Assembly: GCA_030705745.1 (NCBI GenBank)
Contig: JAUZPT010000045.1
Location: forward strand, 1 to 12,631
Source of the DNA: Bacillota bacterium
GTDB taxonomy: Bacteria; Bacillota; Bacilli; Bacillales; Cytobacillaceae
DNA: 12,631 nucleotides
Direction: 5' to 3'
The position numbers and the translations under genes are program-made. Under the pieces are notes generated by a model. The model had not been told where the DNA came from, made no database searches, and saw nothing but the letters and a program-made list of their open reading frames with translations. Each line of letters begins with the position of its first letter. The stretch's first letter is position 1. Positions 1 through 6,594 of the stretch are shown piece after piece.

Positions 1-644
1 CCGACCCTTTTTACAGGCCGGAAATTTGAAACATGGATGACAACCTTTTCATCCGGATCGATTCCATATTCATCTTTAAGATGCGAGCTTTCACTTTTTT
101 GGTAAACTCTTTCATCAATGAAATTATAGACGGTCTCAATTTGTTTATCCGGATTGATCAATTCGTACGTTTGAGCTTTTAACGAATTGGATACGGCCGT
201 TACAATGTCCGATTTTTCAATTCCAAATTTTATTGCTTCTGTCAAGGAAGGATCATAACCTAGAACCGTAATATCTGTTCCATGAAGGGTGGTGACAATT
301 TTCAAATCCCTTCCGATCATCTGCTTGGCCAAAATAGCACAAACGGCATGGGGAATGGCATAATGAACATGCAAAAGATCAAGTTTTTCTCTATTCGCTA
401 CTTCCGCTATTTTGCTTGCGAGAGCAATGTCATAAGGGGGATATTGAAATACCGAGTATTGATTCACTTCAACCTCATGGTAATGAATATTATGATAAAT
501 CCTTTTCAGGCGAAAAGGCAGGCTTGATGAAATGAAATGTATTTCATGGCCTTTTTCAGCGAGCATTTTTCCCAATTCTGTTGCTACCACACCGGATCCA
601 CCAACCGTAGGATAGCATGTAATACCGATTCTTAATTTCTTCAT
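1..644 (-). CDS. bshA: N-acetyl-alpha-D-glucosaminyl L-malate synthase BshA, 3'-truncated by window edge
   Basis: Translating the minus strand from the ATG at 644 gives 214 codons without a stop up to the window edge, so this is the N-terminal half or more of a protein of about 380 residues. It matches BshA of B. subtilis as I recall it: start [18 protein letters not shown], then a conserved [14 protein letters not shown] stretch near residues 120-133 and [10 protein letters not shown] near 175-185. The family is a GT4 retaining glycosyltransferase (GT-B fold). It joins UDP-GlcNAc to L-malate, the first step of bacillithiol synthesis in the cytosol. The glycine-rich loop (GGSG, residues 15-18) is present; the C-terminal UDP-sugar-binding half lies outside the window. 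The AGGAG ribosome binding site sits in the end of bshB1, whose stop codon is 3 bp upstream, so the two genes are translationally close. Identification is very secure. Confidence 0.96.
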   Translation of the reverse strand, partial: MKKLRIGITCYPTVGGSGVVATELGKMLAEKGHEIHFISSSLPFRLKRIYHNIHYHEVEVNQYSVFQYPPYDIALASKIAEVANREKLDLLHVHYAIPHAVCAILAKQMIGRDLKIVTTLHGTDITVLGYDPSLTEAIKFGIEKSDIVTAVSNSLKAQTYELINPDKQIETVYNFIDERVYQKSESSHLKDEYGIDPDEKVVIHVSNFRPVKRV

Positions 645-647
645 TCT

Positions 648-1355
648 CTATTCTCCTAACAAATCTCGATTCAACAGGAGCGGACTTTTCGTTTTAAATG
701 CTTCTGCAAATTGGACGCCCACCTGTTTCCCATACAGTCTTTCCCTTGACTCAACTGTTTCGATGTAGCCATTCACCAAAGGTGTTTCAAAGCTACCAGC
801 AGTTTTTTCGAACTGACTTCGGTAGGCGTTAAGCGCCGCAATTTTTTTATCCATCACAGAAGAAATATCTATGACGAAGTCCGCTTTATGAAAACCATTA
901 ATCATGTAAAAATATATATTTTCAACGCGATGGGGAAGGTAGTCACCTTCCGTTTCAAAATTTTTTATTCCGGCAGAAAATACAGCTTCTTCTACAATTC
1001 GCGCGCAATTTCCGTGGTCAGGATGACGATCTTCAAAATATGGGGCAAAAACGATTTTTGGGCGATAATATCGGATCGTTTGCGCAACTTTTCGTATGTA
1101 TTCTTCATTTAAAAAAAGTCCTCTGTCCGGAAGTCCGAGAGAAATTCGTTCCGTAACACCAAGTATTTCAGCTGCCTTCGAAGCTTCTGCTTTTCTCGTT
1201 TGAACGTTGCCATTTGAAGAAAGGTCCGCATCGGTTAAATCGCATATGCCAATGTGTTTTCCATCAGCAGTTAATTTCGCAATTGTGCCTGCCATGCCAA
1301 TCTCAACGTCATCGGCATGCGCGCCGAAGGATAGGATGTGCAGCCTATTTGGCAT
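648..1355 (-). CDS. bshB1: Bacillithiol biosynthesis deacetylase BshB1 (zinc-dependent, LmbE/PIG-L family)
   Basis: A 235-residue LmbE-like (PIG-L family) zinc hydrolase. It removes the acetyl group from GlcNAc-malate to give GlcN-malate, the second step of bacillithiol synthesis. Visible active-site motifs: AHADDVE at residues 12-18 (His13 and Asp16 as zinc ligands, Asp15 as the likely general base) and HPDH at 111-114 (His114 as third ligand, His111 as a catalytic histidine), with the same spacing as characterised family members. The reading frame could begin at a GTG (1364) or an ATG (1361), but the GAAGG ribosome binding site is about 8 bases from the ATG at 1355, so I chose that. The gene overlaps the last 11 bases of mgsA and lies 3 bp before bshA, so it is part of the same transcript. 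The bshB1 rather than bshB2 assignment rests on position beside mgsA and bshA. Confidence 0.95.
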   Translation of the reverse strand: MPNRLHILSFGAHADDVEIGMAGTIAKLTADGKHIGICDLTDADLSSNGNVQTRKAEASKAAEILGVTERISLGLPDRGLFLNEEYIRKVAQTIRYYRPKIVFAPYFEDRHPDHGNCARIVEEAVFSAGIKNFETEGDYLPHRVENIYFYMINGFHKADFVIDISSVMDKKIAALNAYRSQFEKTAGSFETPLVNGYIETVESRERLYGKQVGVQFAEAFKTKSPLLLNRDLLGE

Positions 1356-1767
1356 TTTCATCACCTTCTTTCTTTGTTCTTAATTCGCGCCATTCCACGA
1401 GACCCTGTTCGATTCCCTTAATCAAAACCTCTGCGGTACCCATATTTGTCGCTAAAGGTATGGAATACACATCGCATAATCTCATCAATGCAGAAACATC
1501 TGGTTCATGAGGCTGGGCTGTAAGTGGATCTCTGAAGAAGAATACGGCATCCATCTTGTCATTTGCAATCATTGCACCGATTTCTTGGTCTCCACCAAGC
1601 GGCCCAGATTGGAACCGATGGATGCTAAGGCCGGTCGCTTCACTTATTCTCAAGCCAGTTGTTCCCGTAGCATATAAAGTATGTTCAAAAAAAATGGACT
1701 TATATGCTGTTGTAAATTGAATTAGATCATCCTTTTTTTTATCATGGGCGATTAACGCAATATTCAT
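1345..1767 (-). CDS. mgsA: Methylglyoxal synthase
   Basis: A 140-residue protein of normal family length. It converts dihydroxyacetone phosphate to methylglyoxal and phosphate, a bypass that relieves sugar-phosphate stress when phosphate is short. The residues that line up with the E. coli enzyme at a constant offset of 11 are all present: His8, Asp60 (in [10 protein letters not shown], the catalytic aspartate), Asp80 (in FFRDPL), His87 (in QPHEPD) and Asp90. The phosphate-binding ATGTTG loop is at residues 33-38. The ribosome binding site (AGTAGGTG) overlaps the end of dapB, which stops 10 bp upstream, and the gene's 3' end overlaps bshB1. The neighbours are notable: methylglyoxal is toxic and bacillithiol, made by the two downstream genes, is its detoxification cofactor. 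Confidence 0.97.
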   Translation of the reverse strand: MNIALIAHDKKKDDLIQFTTAYKSIFFEHTLYATGTTGLRISEATGLSIHRFQSGPLGGDQEIGAMIANDKMDAVFFFRDPLTAQPHEPDVSALMRLCDVYSIPLATNMGTAEVLIKGIEQGLVEWRELRTKKEGDENAK

Positions 1768-1777
1768 AAACTGGCAC

Positions 1778-2578
1778 CTACTCTAATATATTTTCAAGAC
1801 CGTATACAAAACGATCAATTTTCATGACGGTTTCCACTGCTACTTTTACTCCTGACATGAAGGAACCGCGGTGATACGAATCGTGACGGACGAGCAATGT
1901 TTGTCCCTCTGCTCCAAACATGACTTGCTGATGGGCAACAAGGCCCGGCAATCGAACAGAATGAATTCTGATACCTTCAAATTCTGCTCCTCTGGCACCC
2001 GGCATCGTTTCTTTTTCGTTAGGATGACCCTGTTTTTTTGCCTCTCTTACTTCAGAAATCATATCTGCCGTTTTAACTGCCGTACCTGAAGGTGCATCGA
2101 GTTTTTGATTATGGTGCATCTCAATGATTTCAACATCGTTGAAATATTTGGCAGCCATTTGTGAAAATTTCATCATTAATACTGCACCTATTGCAAAATT
2201 AGGAGCGATGATGCAGCCCAATTCCTTTTCCTCGCAAAGTGATTCCAATTCTTCCAGGTCCGTTTTTGTAAATCCTGTCGTTCCAACTACCGGACGGACA
2301 TTATAGTTAAGAGCAGTTTTCGCATGATACATGCCTACTTCGGGTGTTGTTAACTCGATTAACACATCTGCCTTTGCTTCCTGCAGACATAGCTCAAAAT
2401 CTGTATACACAGGAACATCAATTGATGGAAAGCCTTCTAAATCGCTCAGCTTCAAACCTCCGTGTTTACGGTCTACTACGGCAACCAATTCAAATTTCTC
2501 TACATTGTTGATTAGCTGTACAGCTTCCCGACCCATTCGACCACGAGGACCAGCAATAATAATTTTTACTTTTTCCAT
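1778..2578 (-). CDS. dapB: 4-hydroxy-tetrahydrodipicolinate reductase
   Basis: A 266-residue NAD(P)H-dependent reductase of the diaminopimelate/lysine pathway. It supplies the cross-linking residue of peptidoglycan and the precursor of spore dipicolinate. The N-terminal Rossmann domain carries the dinucleotide loop GPRGRMG at residues 10-16. The central segment has VVGTTGFT at 97-104. The family signature [13 protein letters not shown] at 155-167 holds the catalytic histidine (155/156), Lys159 and the PSGT substrate-binding loop. The start is fixed by a GGGGTGA ribosome binding site that overlaps the stop of ypjD; the gap between the two genes is 6 bp. I see no lysine riboswitch in front of the operon. 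Length and motifs are complete, with no sign of damage. Confidence 0.97.
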   Translation of the reverse strand: MEKVKIIIAGPRGRMGREAVQLINNVEKFELVAVVDRKHGGLKLSDLEGFPSIDVPVYTDFELCLQEAKADVLIELTTPEVGMYHAKTALNYNVRPVVGTTGFTKTDLEELESLCEEKELGCIIAPNFAIGAVLMMKFSQMAAKYFNDVEIIEMHHNQKLDAPSGTAVKTADMISEVREAKKQGHPNEKETMPGARGAEFEGIRIHSVRLPGLVAHQQVMFGAEGQTLLVRHDSYHRGSFMSGVKVAVETVMKIDRFVYGLENILE

Positions 2579-2584
2579 TTATTT

Positions 2585-2929
2585 TCACCCCATCGTTTCA
2601 TCATTTATTTTAGTCCAACGATTTTTATCTCTTGTATTGAATTTTTTCATAACACGATCATGTGCTTCTTCCAAGTCGAGATTAAGAGAATTCGCAAAGC
2701 ATATGAGTACAAAAAGTAAATCACCAAGTTCTTCCTCAACCGTATTTTCGGCTTCATTTGATTTTTTCGGTTTTTCACCATAGAAGTGATTGACTTCCCT
2801 TGCTAATTCACCCAATTCCTCCGTCATTCGTGCCAGCATGGCAAGCGGGCTGAAATAACCTTCCTTAAACTGACTTATATATGTATGGACTTCCTGTTGA
2901 AGTTCTTTCAATGATTTTTCGCTTTTCAA
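2585..2929 (-). CDS. ypjD: MazG-type nucleotide pyrophosphohydrolase YpjD
   Basis: A 114-residue all-alpha NTP pyrophosphohydrolase. Family members hydrolyse (d)NTPs to monophosphates; the true substrate of YpjD is not established. The metal-binding pattern is visible as EELGELAREV near residues 38-47 and EEELGD near 66-71, followed by FNTRDKNRW close to the C-terminus, as in B. subtilis YpjD. The longest frame starts at an ATG at 2947 that has no ribosome binding site. A GAGGTGA site (2935-2941) instead points to the TTG at 2929, and that start aligns with the N-terminus of the B. subtilis protein as I remember it. It is the first gene of the ypjD-dapB-mgsA-bshB1-bshA run. I could not find a convincing promoter in front of it: the TATAAT at 2944-2949 sits too close to the start. 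Confidence 0.9.
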   Translation of the reverse strand: MKSEKSLKELQQEVHTYISQFKEGYFSPLAMLARMTEELGELAREVNHFYGEKPKKSNEAENTVEEELGDLLFVLICFANSLNLDLEEAHDRVMKKFNTRDKNRWTKINDETMG

Positions 2930-3001
2930 CCAATTCACCTCAAACATTATAATATGTACTATTACGCTTGCTTACTGCTGTTCAATCCCATGTTAGCTAA
3001 A

Positions 3002-3034
3002 TTAATGTCGATTTACAAATATTTTTGATTTCAT
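3002..3034 (-). other. Possible 10-codon leader ORF upstream of ypjD
   Basis: The minus strand has an AGGAG ribosome binding site eight bases before an ATG at 3034, opening a frame of ten codons (MKSKIFVNRH) that ends in TAA at 3002. The signal is as good as those of the real genes here, but the product is tiny and I recognise no homologue. It lies about 70 bases before the ypjD start, so it could be a leader peptide, a decayed gene end or chance. Confidence 0.2.
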
Positions 3035-3054
3035 ATACTTCTCTCCTGGATTTA

Positions 3055-3083
3055 TTGCCCCTAGACACAATATTGGATATAAT
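3055..3083 (+). promoter_or_regulatory. SigA-type promoter of ypjC
   Basis: A -35 box TTGCCC (3055-3060, 4 of 6) and a consensus -10 box TATAAT (3078-3083) are separated by exactly 17 bases. Transcription would start near 3090, giving a leader of about 40 bases before the GGGAG ribosome binding site at 3116-3120. Nothing else in the intergenic region explains ypjC expression. Confidence 0.7.
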
Positions 3084-3130
3084 AAAGAGCGCTTAATTGG
3101 ATAAATTTTTCATAAGGGAGAAATAAATTG

Positions 3131-4003
3131 ATGGTTTTTGGCTTGAAATTCAAAAATATTTTTTTCATACTCGTCGGAGCTGCTATTCTATCTTTTGGTC
3201 TTGTTAATTTTAACATGCAAAATCATTTAGCCGAGGGAGGCTTTACCGGAATCACGCTGCTTTTCTATTTTATGTTTAAATGGGATCCCTCTTATACGAA
3301 CCTCATATTGAATATTCCTCTCTTTTTTGTAGGCTGGAAATTGCTCGGGCGAAAGTCTTTCCTTTATACGATTATCGGAACGGTCGGTGTATCGATCTTT
3401 TTGTGGATTTTCCAGAGGTACCCAATCCATATGCCCCTTTATCAGGATTTAACTTTAGCCGCATTATTTGCTGGTGTTACGATTGGCATTGGCTTGGGAA
3501 TTATTTTTAGATTTGGTGGAACTACGGGAGGCGTCGATATTATTGCGAGGCTTGTACATAAGTATGTCGGCTGGAGCATGGGGCGAACGATGTTTTTATT
3601 TGATGCATGTGTAATCACGCTTTCACTCTTGGCTTATTTGACTTACAGAGAAGCCATGTACACACTTGTGGCAGTCTTTGTCGGAGCTCGGGTTATCGAT
3701 TTCATGCAGGAAGGTGCATACTCAGCTCGTGGAGCCATGATCATTTCAGATCAAAACACAGCCATCTCTGAAAAAATTATGGCTGAAATGGACAGAGGTG
3801 TAACCGTGCTAAGAGGATATGGTTCTTTCACCAAAAATGATCGCGAAGTTTTATATTGCGTGGTCGGAAAAAATGAAATTGTCCGCTTGAAGAATATTAT
3901 AACTTCCGTCGATCCTCACGCCTTTGTATCCGTCAGCATCGTCCATGATGTAATGGGCGAAGGCTTCACATTAGATTCAAATAAAAATTTGATAGAAGAT
4001 TAG
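3131..4003 (+). CDS. ypjC: YitT-family membrane protein (YpjC)
   Basis: A 290-residue integral membrane protein of the YitT family. The N-terminal two thirds is the YitT membrane domain with about five or six hydrophobic segments (roughly residues 10-26, 38-50, 57-70, 78-95, 107-127, 153-170) and the family motif FGGTTGGVDIIARL at about 127-140. The C-terminal third (about 205-285) is a soluble DUF2179 domain. The transport or regulatory role of the family is not established. The gene name rests on its position between ypjB and ypjD, as in B. subtilis. An in-frame TTG at 3128 directly precedes the chosen ATG and is seven bases from the ribosome binding site, so either could be used. It is the only complete gene on the plus strand; it has its own promoter and terminator and converges on the zinc peptidase gene. 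Confidence 0.88.
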   Translation: MVFGLKFKNIFFILVGAAILSFGLVNFNMQNHLAEGGFTGITLLFYFMFKWDPSYTNLILNIPLFFVGWKLLGRKSFLYTIIGTVGVSIFLWIFQRYPIHMPLYQDLTLAALFAGVTIGIGLGIIFRFGGTTGGVDIIARLVHKYVGWSMGRTMFLFDACVITLSLLAYLTYREAMYTLVAVFVGARVIDFMQEGAYSARGAMIISDQNTAISEKIMAEMDRGVTVLRGYGSFTKNDREVLYCVVGKNEIVRLKNIITSVDPHAFVSVSIVHDVMGEGFTLDSNKNLIED

Positions 4004-4034
4004 AAAAGCGCAAGCCGTTGAGGCTGCGCTTTTT
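4004..4034 (+). terminator. Intrinsic terminator of ypjC
   Basis: Directly after the TAG stop, AAAAGCGC (4004-4011) and AGCC (4013-4016) pair with GGCT (4022-4025) and GCGCTTTT (4026-4033), with one bulged A and a five-base loop, running into a T-rich tail. The left arm also resembles the end of the neighbouring repeat. Confidence 0.85.
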
Positions 4035-4098
4035 ATTCGTCTAGGAAATTAGAAATTTTCCAGGTTTGGATAACTCGGAAGAATTTAGTGTAATCCAG

Positions 4099-4210
4099 CT
4101 CCAGCGCCCAGCCCCTCGAGGTCGCTTCGGTCCTTCCGATGAAGTCAAAGAACGACTTCACCGCCAGGCCCTCCAGCGCTTGTCGGGGCTAAACAGGGCG
4201 CTTGCGCATT
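4099..4210. repeat. GC-rich palindromic intergenic repeat
   Basis: An imperfect long palindrome. The outer arms are GCGCCC-AGCCCC (4104-4115) against GGGGCT (4185-4190) and GGGCGC (4196-4201). The core is a perfect hairpin GAAGTC-AAAGAAC-GACTTC (4141-4159). CTCCAGCGC occurs twice in direct orientation (4099-4107, 4171-4179). The base composition is much richer in GC than the flanking DNA. It ends within about seven bases of the zinc peptidase stop codon. I recall near-identical sequences between genes in several Bacillus relatives, which would make this a dispersed family, but I cannot count copies here. A 61-codon plus-strand frame across it is an accident of composition. Confidence 0.8.
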
Positions 4211-4216
4211 TTGTTC

Positions 4217-4891
4217 TTAATTATTCCGATTCATCCCGGTATAAATCATGATCAACCTTACAAGTTCAAGCACGGCAACGGCGGCTGCAGCAATGTAGGT
4301 TAAGGCTGCTGCATTCAAAACTTTTCGGGTTTCTCTTTCTTCAGAACCACTAATCAGTCCAAGTGACACCACCTGATCCATCGCCCGGTTTGATGCATTG
4401 ATTTCCACAGGAAGCGTTATAACCTGAAACACGACTGCTGCAGCCATGAATATGATTCCAAGCAATAATAAACCACTTAAATGAGCAAGAACTCCTATCA
4501 TTATTAAAATCCACGAAAAATTCGAACCAATATTTGCGATAGGAACGAAGGCATGTCGTAATTTTAAAAATGTATAGCCTTGTGCATCCTGAATCGCATG
4601 ACCTACTTCATGAGCAGCGACGGCCGCAGCAGCTATTGAATTTCCATGGTAATTGTCTGGGGACAGACTTACTGTTTTAGATCGAGGATCATAATGATCG
4701 CTCAGAAACCCACTACCTTGTACAATTGCCACATCGCGCAAACCATTGGCGTTTAAAATGGCTCTTGCTACTTCCTCACCGCTTCTATGTGATAAAGAAG
4801 CAACTCTGGAGTACTTCGCAAATGCCCCTTTAACCCTCATCTGCGCCCATAACGGTATCAAAATGATCACAGCAAAATAGATTAGATACAT
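4217..4891 (-). CDS. yugP: Membrane zinc metallopeptidase, YugP family
   Basis: A 224-residue membrane metalloprotease of the Zn_peptidase_2 family (YugP in B. subtilis). The zinc motif HEVGH is at residues 94-98, with the likely third ligand Glu163 in the PVEINAS motif. Hydrophobic segments lie at about 3-17, 125-160 (two spans) and 196-217. The substrate is unknown. A longer frame begins at 4939, but a GGGGG ribosome binding site lies about seven bases before the ATG at 4891, and a near-consensus promoter occupies the extra upstream codons, so 4891 is the start; it also gives the family's usual length. In B. subtilis yugP lies elsewhere, so its place between ypjB and ypjC is a local difference. 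The symbol is by family resemblance and could denote a paralogue. Confidence 0.9.
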   Translation of the reverse strand: MYLIYFAVIILIPLWAQMRVKGAFAKYSRVASLSHRSGEEVARAILNANGLRDVAIVQGSGFLSDHYDPRSKTVSLSPDNYHGNSIAAAAVAAHEVGHAIQDAQGYTFLKLRHAFVPIANIGSNFSWILIMIGVLAHLSGLLLLGIIFMAAAVVFQVITLPVEINASNRAMDQVVSLGLISGSEERETRKVLNAAALTYIAAAAVAVLELVRLIMIYTGMNRNN

Positions 4892-4923
4892 AAGAGACCC
4901 CCATTCAAATCTGGTTGTTTTCC

Positions 4924-4952
4924 ATTCTATTGGCGCCATTTTAAGGTGTCAA
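4924..4952 (-). promoter_or_regulatory. SigA promoter of the yugP-type gene
   Basis: On the minus strand a perfect TTGACA (4952-4947) and TAGAAT (4929-4924, 5 of 6) are spaced by 17 bases. The -35 box overlaps the ypjB stop codon. The predicted start near 4917 leaves a leader of about 26 bases containing the GGGGG site. This is the best promoter in the window and separates the peptidase from ypjB. Confidence 0.8.
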
Positions 4953-5743
4953 TGTTTCTGCTCTCTCGATCTGTTTTTTCGCATTTCTTGTTCACCCTTA
5001 TATTTTCTCCAGCCAACATATGACAATGTCATAGTAATGATACTTCCAGTTGAAATAATGACCCACCATAATGAAGGGTCTGCATGATCCTTGTCCATGT
5101 CATCAAAAATATTCTTTAAATCCACTTCTGTACGTTCAAATTCCTGCTTGCTACTTGGTTCAGTAAGCATTTGTGGCTGAAACCGGTCGATAACACGAAT
5201 ACCAGCATCCAATCTTTGTATATCTTCCGCAGGAATATCTATTTTCATACTCGGATAAACAATATCATAAAGCGCCAAAAAATGATTGAATTGCTCGTGA
5301 AAACCAGTTGAGTCATTATGGTAAGCTGCCAATTTTGCATGATGAAAAGCTGTGAGAATTTGTTTTTCCATTTCCGTCCAGAGGGGCTGATTCTTTGATG
5401 ACAAAGCATCAACTGCAAGACGGAACTTTGTCATTTTTTTCATTCGCTCTTCATACTTCATAGTTGGACTGGCCGCAGCTTCAAGTGCTTCATTATGAGA
5501 AAGGGTTATGATTTTCAATTCATCGAGTGATAGTCGGCGTTCCTTGCCATTAACAAGAAAAAATTGATTTGAAAAATAGTTCAATATATTTTTGGCATCT
5601 TCATATCGCTGGATTTTAATCATTTGAAGTGCTTCATCGGAGATTTCATTTAATTTTTCCATAGGAGATTGCTGCGATGCCATCGACCTCAGCGGTACGA
5701 TAAGCGTAAATATAACAATCAACAGGAGTGTCTTTACTTTCAT
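4949..5743 (-). CDS. ypjB: Sporulation protein YpjB
   Basis: A 264-residue protein matching YpjB in length, position and layout. It has an N-terminal signal-like hydrophobic segment (about residues 4-23), a long charged helical outer region, one transmembrane segment at about 224-244 and a short, strongly basic tail. The tail should therefore be in the cytoplasm and the bulk outside it, that is, facing the intermembrane space if made in the mother cell. The molecular role is unknown; the Pfam family is described as sporulation-associated. The frame extends to 5761, but AAGGGGGGA lies six bases before the ATG at 5743, which gives the expected length. A SigmaE-like promoter lies just upstream. 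ypjA ends 74 bp upstream and the zinc peptidase gene follows with its own promoter. Confidence 0.88.
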   Translation of the reverse strand: MKVKTLLLIVIFTLIVPLRSMASQQSPMEKLNEISDEALQMIKIQRYEDAKNILNYFSNQFFLVNGKERRLSLDELKIITLSHNEALEAAASPTMKYEERMKKMTKFRLAVDALSSKNQPLWTEMEKQILTAFHHAKLAAYHNDSTGFHEQFNHFLALYDIVYPSMKIDIPAEDIQRLDAGIRVIDRFQPQMLTEPSSKQEFERTEVDLKNIFDDMDKDHADPSLWWVIISTGSIITMTLSYVGWRKYKGEQEMRKNRSREQKH

Positions 5744-5753
5744 TCTTGTCCCC

Positions 5754-5782
5754 CCTTTCATACTACTAAAATGTATGAAAGG
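5754..5782. repeat. 10-bp perfect inverted repeat in front of ypjB
   Basis: CCTTTCATAC (5754-5763) and GTATGAAAGG (5773-5782) are perfect reverse complements around a nine-base loop. The inner arm nearest the gene overlaps the start of the ypjB ribosome binding site, and the outer arm contains the SigmaE-like -10 box. It could be a protein-binding dyad or an RNA hairpin. Confidence 0.7.
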
Positions 5783-5798
5783 ATGGACAAGGATAGAC
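5770..5798 (-). promoter_or_regulatory. Candidate SigmaE promoter of ypjB
   Basis: The minus strand carries CATACATT (5777-5770), a full match to the SigmaE -10 consensus CATACAnT, with GTCTATC (5798-5792) fourteen bases upstream as a weak -35 box (about 4 of 7). Transcription would begin near 5763. SigmaE control would fit the sporulation family. Confidence 0.6.
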
Positions 5799-5817
5799 CT
5801 ATAATCACCAAAGAGGC

Positions 5818-6414
5818 TTATAATTTAAGATCGAGCTTAAAACGGCTTGGCCGCAGGCACAAGTAATATGCAAGTGCTAAAGAAAAAATTGAAAGCCAAA
5901 ACGTAAAATAGCCAATTTGCGGTGTAAACATTTCGAGATCTTGATAACGGGGCATCATAAAAAACACATAGTCAATAATATCGTTATGTACAGTCCAAAT
6001 AGCTGCTGCAATCAAATGCCATGCCTTTATTCGATAAAACGGGGAGTACAGTAATCCTTGCACAGCCATGGCAAAATGGGAACCCATCAACATATATCCT
6101 TCCCATTGCAAATAACCGTTTACTTTATATAAAAGTAAATTCATGACAACTGCCCAAATCCCATATTTAAACAAAGTTACAATGGCAAGACTTTCCATTA
6201 AGGGCCAATTTCGGTTGAGCAGAAAGGCGATGAGCACGAAAACGAAAAATAAACTTGCAGTCGGGCTATCGGGGACAAAAGGAAGAAAAATCGCAGGGGT
6301 GTCCTTAAGCTGCCATCCATACCAATAGTAACCATAAATCGTACCAACGACATTAATAACAAGCAACAGTTTTAATATGTTCCGATTAGCCAGAAGTGGA
6401 TAAATCCAGTTCAA
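5818..6414 (-). CDS. ypjA: DUF1405 membrane protein YpjA
   Basis: A polytopic membrane protein of about 198 residues with five or six hydrophobic segments and conserved-looking aromatic stretches such as GTIYGYYWYGWQ near residues 25-36. It belongs to the DUF1405 family by sequence character and position; no function is established. The frame opens with an ATG at 6420, but the only ribosome binding site (GAGGA) touches that ATG. The same site is six bases from the TTG at 6414, so I favour the TTG start; the difference is two residues. It follows the qcr terminator and has its own promoter candidate, so it is probably not part of the qcr transcript. ypjB follows after 74 bp. Confidence 0.85.
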   Translation of the reverse strand: MNWIYPLLANRNILKLLLVINVVGTIYGYYWYGWQLKDTPAIFLPFVPDSPTASLFFVFVLIAFLLNRNWPLMESLAIVTLFKYGIWAVVMNLLLYKVNGYLQWEGYMLMGSHFAMAVQGLLYSPFYRIKAWHLIAAAIWTVHNDIIDYVFFMMPRYQDLEMFTPQIGYFTFWLSIFSLALAYYLCLRPSRFKLDLKL

Positions 6415-6454
6415 AATCATTCCTCATTTCTTCTAAAGATATTAAAATCCTTTT

Positions 6455-6484
6455 ATTATAGACTATGTTCAAGTTGGCTGTTGA
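6455..6484 (-). promoter_or_regulatory. Candidate SigA promoter of ypjA
   Basis: The minus strand has a consensus TATAAT (6460-6455) with TCAACA (6484-6479, 4 of 6) eighteen bases upstream. The -35 box falls inside the left arm of the short repeat at 6478-6514. The strong upstream terminator means ypjA needs a promoter here. Confidence 0.55.
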
Positions 6485-6514
6485 TTTCCTCTCCAAGCGC
6501 TCCAATCAACAGAG
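6478..6514. repeat. Short derivative of the 12302-12437 repeat
   Basis: CTGTTGATT (6478-6486) and AATCAACAG (6504-6512) form a perfect 9-bp inverted repeat. The right 17 bases (6498-6514) match the right end of the large repeat (12421-12437) at 16 of 17 positions, and the left arm matches its left end at 10 of 11. It looks like the two ends of the large element with the middle missing. Confidence 0.65.
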
Positions 6515-6554
6515 TGGCAAAATCAACAATGAGCTTTTAACATAGCCTTATTAT

Positions 6555-6584
6555 AAAAAGCTGACGATGTAATCGCCAGCTTTA
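6555..6584 (-). terminator. Intrinsic terminator of the qcr operon
   Basis: Read on the minus strand, AAAGCTGGCGAT and ATCGTCAGCTTT form a 12-position stem with one G-T pair around a three-base loop (6557-6583), followed by a run of T. It begins 11 bases after the qcrC stop codon. Confidence 0.92.
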
Positions 6585-6594
6585 GCAAATCATT

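Noticed and set aside
282..527. 81-codon plus-strand frame
   Set aside because: It lies fully opposite bshA, has no ribosome binding site and a composition that follows the complement of the real gene.
2331..2783. 150-codon plus-strand frame
   Set aside because: It spans dapB and ypjD on the opposite strand, both of which have clear family motifs; its protein is serine-rich, as expected of antisense of such genes.
2944..2949. TATAAT on the minus strand as the ypjD promoter
   Set aside because: Transcription would begin at or within the ribosome binding site of ypjD, and no -35 box lies at the right distance.
2930..3127. Lysine riboswitch or other leader RNA ahead of the dapB operon
   Set aside because: I looked for the long paired leader with a terminator that lysine riboswitches have; the 200 bases are A/T-rich and show no such structure or T-run.
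4066..4251. 61-codon plus-strand frame across the palindromic repeat
   Set aside because: It depends on the GC-rich repeat and runs into the 3' end of the zinc peptidase gene; no ribosome binding site.
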